NCBI GenBank assembly: GCA_028287225.1
Contig: JAQBPZ010000116.1
Coordinates: 1-15,320, forward strand
DNA: 15,320 nt
Direction of reading: 5' to 3'
From: Gemmatimonadota bacterium
GTDB lineage: Bacteria; Gemmatimonadota; Gemmatimonadetes; Gemmatimonadales; Gemmatimonadaceae
Below the pieces are notes generated by a model. It saw only the letters and a list, made by a program, of their open reading frames with translations. It ran no database searches and was not told the origin of the DNA. Position 1 is the first letter of the stretch. Every line of letters starts with the position of its first letter. Positions 12,279 to 15,320 of the stretch are shown one piece after another. Position numbers and translations under genes: made by a program.

Positions 12279-13496
12279 CTACTGGTACTGGATGTACAAC
12301 GGCTTCGGCGTCAGGCGCAGCACCTCGGCCGGCGTGAGCAGCGAGGCGCCGCTCTTCGTGTCGTTGTGATAGAACAGCTTGAAGCCCGTGAACTGCACCG
12401 GCTCCTTCTTGATGTAGTCATGGTACGAATCGAACTTCAGCCAGGGCGGCCCCCACCCGTCCATGTCCATCACCACCTGCACGTTCCGCGTCGGCTTGAT
12501 GAGGTTGGCATTCGTCACCATCTTGCGCGTGAAGCGGTGCACGATCAGGATCTTGGGCGGCAGGTTGTTCTTCCGCACGATGGAGTCGAGGAAGCTGATC
12601 GCCCAGTTGATGTCCCGCGCGTCGAGCGTGCCGATCTTCGTGCTCGGCTTCGCCCCGGACGGCTTCATGCTGAACTCCGGGTCCACCGCGAGGTGCACGT
12701 CTGGGTTGGCGAGGATCGGTCCGAGGCGCGGTATCTCCGCCTCGATCGTGCTCATTCCCACCTGCACGTCCACGAAGAACACGCCCTTCCGGGCCTTCGC
12801 CCACGAGTAGATCTCGTTCACCAGCGAGTCGCGCATCTGCAGGCGATACAGTCCGTTCTTGCCGGGATCGCCCTGCGCCACGGTGACCACCATGTGCAGC
12901 GCCGGGATCACCGGGTGCCCCGGATCCGCCTTCGCCCACTTCGCCACTTCCTTGTCCAGCATGGAGAGCATCTGGTCCTTCGGATACTCGCCCAGGACGC
13001 CCATCTTCTTGGAGAGCGGGTTCCCGTAGTACGCGACGATGCGGTGCGACGGCAGCAGCGCGCCGGGTGCGTTGGCCGGCAGGTTCTTCACCGGCCAGAG
13101 CTTGTCGAGCGTGCTGTCGGGCTTCGTCATGCTGGCCAGCGCCACGCTGTCATGCCGCGCACGCTGCGGCAGCGGACCGGCCGCCGCCTCGATCGCCTTG
13201 CGCTCCGCCTCGTCCGACATCGCGGCGGGGGTCCCGGCATTCGCGGGGATCCACTTGCCGTCGGCGCCGAGGGCCTGCACTCCCGACGCGGAAGCGGGCG
13301 CCGTGGACGCATCGCCGTTGGTACCGGCCGCGCCGCCTGCCTTCCGTGCGGAGTCGCTGACGTCACCGCCCGCGCTGCCCGGCTTGCCCGACGCGGCGGC
13401 TCCGGAACTCTTCTCCCCGCACGCGGTATTGCCCAATAGCGCGACGAGGCTCAGGATCGTGATGGTGGCGCGATGGTGCGCCAGTAAACGAGTCAT
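12279..13496 (-). CDS. secreted protein of an uncharacterised family, possible TIM barrel
   Basis: This 405-residue exported protein has an N-terminal hydrophobic helix (about 11-22) followed by GNTACG. Cys26 may be lipidated, though the -3 residue is Asn rather than the usual Leu. A low-complexity Gly/Ala/Ser/Lys linker (27-80) separates it from the folded domain. That domain (about 145-405) has alternating strands and helices: IVAYYGNP, PVIPALHMVVTVAQG, GVFFVDVQVG, DVHLAVDPEFSM, KILIVHRFT, VQVVMDMDGWG, GFKLFYHNDT and a final PLYIQYQ. I recall similar proteins across actinobacteria and others without known function. Acidic residues at strand ends (DPEF, DMDGWG) hint at a glycosidase-like TIM barrel, which is inference. 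The ATG at 13496 is preferred over a GTG two codons upstream. No Shine-Dalgarno site. Confidence 0.72.
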   Translation of the reverse strand: MTRLLAHHRATITILSLVALLGNTACGEKSSGAAASGKPGSAGGDVSDSARKAGGAAGTNGDASTAPASASGVQALGADGKWIPANAGTPAAMSDEAERKAIEAAAGPLPQRARHDSVALASMTKPDSTLDKLWPVKNLPANAPGALLPSHRIVAYYGNPLSKKMGVLGEYPKDQMLSMLDKEVAKWAKADPGHPVIPALHMVVTVAQGDPGKNGLYRLQMRDSLVNEIYSWAKARKGVFFVDVQVGMSTIEAEIPRLGPILANPDVHLAVDPEFSMKPSGAKPSTKIGTLDARDINWAISFLDSIVRKNNLPPKILIVHRFTRKMVTNANLIKPTRNVQVVMDMDGWGPPWLKFDSYHDYIKKEPVQFTGFKLFYHNDTKSGASLLTPAEVLRLTPKPLYIQYQ

Positions 13497-13610
13497 TGAC
13501 ACGACAGTTGACGATGGGTGGATGCGACTGGTGAGCGATCAGGAGCGCGAACGACAGTGGCGCGCTGTGCAAGCTACAAGCCTCACGACTCTTCAGGCGG
13601 GTCGTCGCCG

Positions 13611-13640
13611 TTGACGGCGGCCAGCCGCTCCCTCTAGCCT
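13611..13640 (+). promoter_or_regulatory. leaderless promoter of the marR-type gene
   Basis: TTGACG (13611-13616) and TAGCCT (13635-13640) are 18 bp apart. TAGCCT occupies -12 to -7 of the ATG at 13647, so the mRNA should start at or next to the start codon. No ribosome binding site is present. Confidence 0.55.
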
Positions 13641-13645
13641 TAAGG
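13638..13645. promoter_or_regulatory. CCTTAAGG palindrome, candidate autoregulatory operator
   Basis: This 8-bp perfect palindrome overlaps the -10 box and ends one base before the start codon of the MarR-type gene. MarR proteins bind short palindromes, often AT-centred, and commonly repress their own promoter. Here a bound dimer would block RNA polymerase. The site is short, so this is tentative. Confidence 0.35.
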
Positions 13646-13646
13646 T

Positions 13647-14084
13647 ATGGCCGCAGACGTTTCCGGTGCACCGTCAGGGTGCGCGCTCACCCTCCTCCTC
13701 CTCGACGCCGCGCGCGCCGTGGAGGCGCGGGCCGAGATCGCCCTGGCCGAGGTCGGCCTCTCCCTCGCCAAGCTGGGGGCGCTTCGGCACCTCGTCATCG
13801 CTGCCGAGCCCCTGACCCTCTCCCAGCTCGCCGAGCGCCACTGCTGCGGCAAGTCGAACGTCACCCAGCTCGTCGACCGCCTCGAGGCCGACGGGTTCGT
13901 CACCCGCGTGAACGATCCGGAGGATCGCCGCACCGTCCGCGCCACGGTGACGCCCGCCGGTCGCTCCGCCTACGACCGCGCCAGCGCGCTCCTTGCCGAG
14001 CACGAGCGGTCCCTCGACGACCGGCTCGGCTCCGTGCCCCGCGCCGACCTCGCGCGCGGCCTGAAGACGCTGCGCGAGGGGTGA
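13647..14084 (+). CDS. MarR-family transcriptional regulator
   Basis: This 145-residue winged-helix regulator binds DNA as a dimer. The N-terminal dimerisation helices span about 14-50. The helix-turn-helix is LTLSQLAERHCCGKSNVTQL (57-76), followed by VDRLEADGFVTR and the wing with the family motif NDPEDRR (89-95) and the strand TVRATVTPAG. C-terminal dimerisation helices follow (107-145). The turn before the recognition helix carries H65-C66-C67, which could bind metal or sense oxidation. It is followed 76 bp later by a CDF metal exporter on the same strand, so a metal-responsive repressor of that exporter is a reasonable inference. The ATG at 13647 appears leaderless. Confidence 0.88.
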   Translation: MAADVSGAPSGCALTLLLLDAARAVEARAEIALAEVGLSLAKLGALRHLVIAAEPLTLSQLAERHCCGKSNVTQLVDRLEADGFVTRVNDPEDRRTVRATVTPAGRSAYDRASALLAEHERSLDDRLGSVPRADLARGLKTLREG

Positions 14085-14160
14085 TGCACCGGGCCGCGCC
14101 TGCCTCCGGCCTCGCCGGTTGCCGGCTCGTGCCGATCGGCCGTTTCATGAGTCCTGTGCC

Positions 14161-15078
14161 ATGAGTCATCCCCACGATCACGCGCACGGCCCTGGGCACC
14201 ATCATCACCACCATGGCGGCGGCAGCGCGGGACGCCTGGCGGTCGTGCTCGTGCTCACCGCCCTGTACATGGTCGCGGAGGTCGTCGGGGGCATCGCGTC
14301 GCACTCGCTGGCCCTCATCGCCGATGCGGGCCACATGCTCTCCGACGTCGCCGCCCTCGGCCTGAGCCTGTTCGCCGCGTGGATCTCCCAGCGTCCGCCC
14401 ACCCCCACGCGCTCGTACGGCTATTACCGCACCGAGATCCTCGCCGCGCTCGCGAACGCGGCGACCCTCATCGCCATCTCCATCTGGGTCTGCATCGAGG
14501 CTTGGCACCGCCTGCATGCGCCACCCGAGGTCGCGGGCCGCATGGTGATGGTCATCGCCACCGGCGGCTTCCTCGTGAACATCGCCGGCATGTGGGTGCT
14601 CAACGGCGGGCGCCAGAACAACCTCAACGTCCGCGGCGCCTGGCTGCACGTCGCCACCGACGCCCTGGGCAACATCGGCACGGTCGTCGCCGGTGCGATG
14701 GTGGCCTACCTCGGCCTGCCATGGGCCGATCCCGCCGCGTCCGTGCTCATCGCGCTGCTGGTCTGCTGGTCGTCCTGGTCGCTCCTCAAGGAGAGCGTCG
14801 AGGTCCTCATGGAAGGCACGCCGAGCGGGATCGATCCCGACCGCGTCCGCGACGCCATGCATGCGGTCTCCGGCGTGCGGGCCGTCCACGACCTGCACAT
14901 CTGGTCGATCACCAGCGGCCAGGTGAGTCTCTCCGCGCACATCGACGTGGACGGCTCGCGAACCGACCGCGAGGTGCTGCCCGCGCTCTGCAGCACGCTG
15001 CGCGACCGGTTCCACATCAACCACGTCACGCTCCAGCTCGAGGTGGGGTGCGTCGCGCGCGACGCCCTCCACGCCTGA
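14161..15078 (+). CDS. CDF-family zinc/cobalt/cadmium exporter (CzcD/ZitB type)
   Basis: This 305-residue inner-membrane antiporter expels divalent metals such as Zn2+ in exchange for protons. The N-terminus is His-rich (MSHPHDHAHGPGHHHHHHGG), a cytoplasmic metal-binding tail. Six helices follow. Helix 2 carries DAGHMLSD and helix 5 HVATDALGN, the HxxxD pairs forming the transport site, with a GYYRTEILAAL loop between helices 2 and 3. The C-terminal domain (about 215-300) holds the ferredoxin-like fold with VHDLHIWSITSGQVSLSAHI. The ATG at 14161 is used because it begins the His-rich tail; a TTG at 14119 would add 14 residues. No Shine-Dalgarno site is seen. It is probably cotranscribed with the MarR-type gene. 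Confidence 0.93.
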   Translation: MSHPHDHAHGPGHHHHHHGGGSAGRLAVVLVLTALYMVAEVVGGIASHSLALIADAGHMLSDVAALGLSLFAAWISQRPPTPTRSYGYYRTEILAALANAATLIAISIWVCIEAWHRLHAPPEVAGRMVMVIATGGFLVNIAGMWVLNGGRQNNLNVRGAWLHVATDALGNIGTVVAGAMVAYLGLPWADPAASVLIALLVCWSSWSLLKESVEVLMEGTPSGIDPDRVRDAMHAVSGVRAVHDLHIWSITSGQVSLSAHIDVDGSRTDREVLPALCSTLRDRFHINHVTLQLEVGCVARDALHA

Positions 15079-15091
15079 GCTCACGCCCCGG

Positions 15092-15320
15092 TCACGGCAC
15101 CTTGATCGTGATCGGCTTGGGTGCCTTCGGAATCGGCGCCTGGCGCGACGCGGTCCGCTTGGCCGCGGCCTTCTTCGGCGCGGCCTTCTTCGGCGCGGCC
15201 TTCTTCGGCGCGGCCCGGCGCGCGGGGGCCTTCTTCGCGGTGGCCTTCTTCGCCGGCGTGCGTGACGCCGACTTTCGGGACGACTTCGTCGAGGACGTCG
15301 CCGCCTTCGCTCCCCGGGAG
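15092..15320 (-). CDS. Lys/Ala/Pro-rich basic C-terminal tail (histone H1-like), partial
   Basis: Reading the minus strand, the TGA at 15094-15092 closes a frame that stays open to the right edge for 75 codons. The visible part is almost wholly Lys, Ala, Pro, Ser, Thr and Arg: a Ser/Thr/Lys stretch, then APAKKATAKKA-like and PKKAA units, then KRTASRQAP and a final PIPKAPKPITIKVP. Such tails are typical of bacterial histone H1-like proteins and of lysine-rich extensions on nucleoid or nucleic-acid enzymes. The start and any globular domain lie outside, so the protein cannot be named. It converges on the CDF gene with 13 bp between stops. Confidence 0.72.
   Translation of the reverse strand, partial: SRGAKAATSSTKSSRKSASRTPAKKATAKKAPARRAAPKKAAPKKAAPKKAAAKRTASRQAPIPKAPKPITIKVP
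15171..15215. repeat. three tandem 15-bp repeats encoding PKKAA
   Basis: TTCTTCGGCGCGGCC occurs three times in exact tandem (15171-15185, 15186-15200, 15201-15215). On the minus strand each copy encodes one five-residue basic unit of the lysine-rich tail. Exact identity at the nucleotide level suggests recent slippage. Confidence 0.85.

Overview
The window is a very GC-rich (roughly 70 % by eye), densely coded bacterial chromosome segment. The gene mix is an M48 lipoprotein protease, an FUSC-family membrane protein, FdhD, an oxalate/formate-type MFS carrier, two CDF metal transporters and several small lineage-specific proteins. Together with few Shine-Dalgarno sites and apparent leaderless starts, this fits a soil or aquatic high-GC Gram-negative. 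Gemmatimonadota is my best guess, but that is inference from gene content and style, not from a marker gene. I saw no rRNA, tRNA, CRISPR array, insertion sequence or phage gene.

Region 1 (1-3906, minus strand) reads as one tightly packed transcription unit: a short solute-binding lipoprotein, a divergent CDF-family cation transporter (ATGA overlap), an alpha/beta hydrolase of epoxide-hydrolase type, a 63-residue zinc-ribbon membrane protein, and the ATPase (GTGA overlap) and permease (ATGA overlap) of a FetAB/YbbLM-type exporter. The permease runs off the left edge. The theme looks like metal handling.

Region 2 (4035-5467, plus strand) holds a small protein of unknown function, a GC-rich tandem repeat of 11- and 12-bp units, and a secreted M48 metalloprotease lipoprotein. 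It ends in a 32-bp perfect palindrome facing the convergent next unit.

Region 3 (5545-10229, minus strand) is a formate/oxalate-flavoured cluster: an OFA-family MFS carrier with its overlapping 49-residue single-helix partner, a strong hairpin, then fdhD and an FUSC-family protein.

Region 4 (10230-11876, plus strand) starts with a striking inverted-repeat leader that can fold as a three-way junction directly against the start codon of a lipocalin-like small protein. A GCN5-type acetyltransferase-like protein and an integral membrane protein follow.

Region 5 (11885-13496, minus strand) has a second member of the small-protein family seen in region 2, with a recognisable promoter, and a secreted protein of an uncharacterised family. 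Divergent from these, region 6 (13647-15078, plus strand) is a MarR-family regulator followed by a classical CzcD/ZitB-type CDF exporter, probably a metal-responsive pair. The right edge holds the lysine/alanine/proline-rich tail of a DNA-binding-like protein on the minus strand.

The most noteworthy items are the three-way-junction leader with competing helices at 10315-10381, the one-lobed solute-binding protein coupled to a CDF transporter, the paired small-protein family, and the TANNNT boxes placed exactly at -12 to -7 of three start codons.
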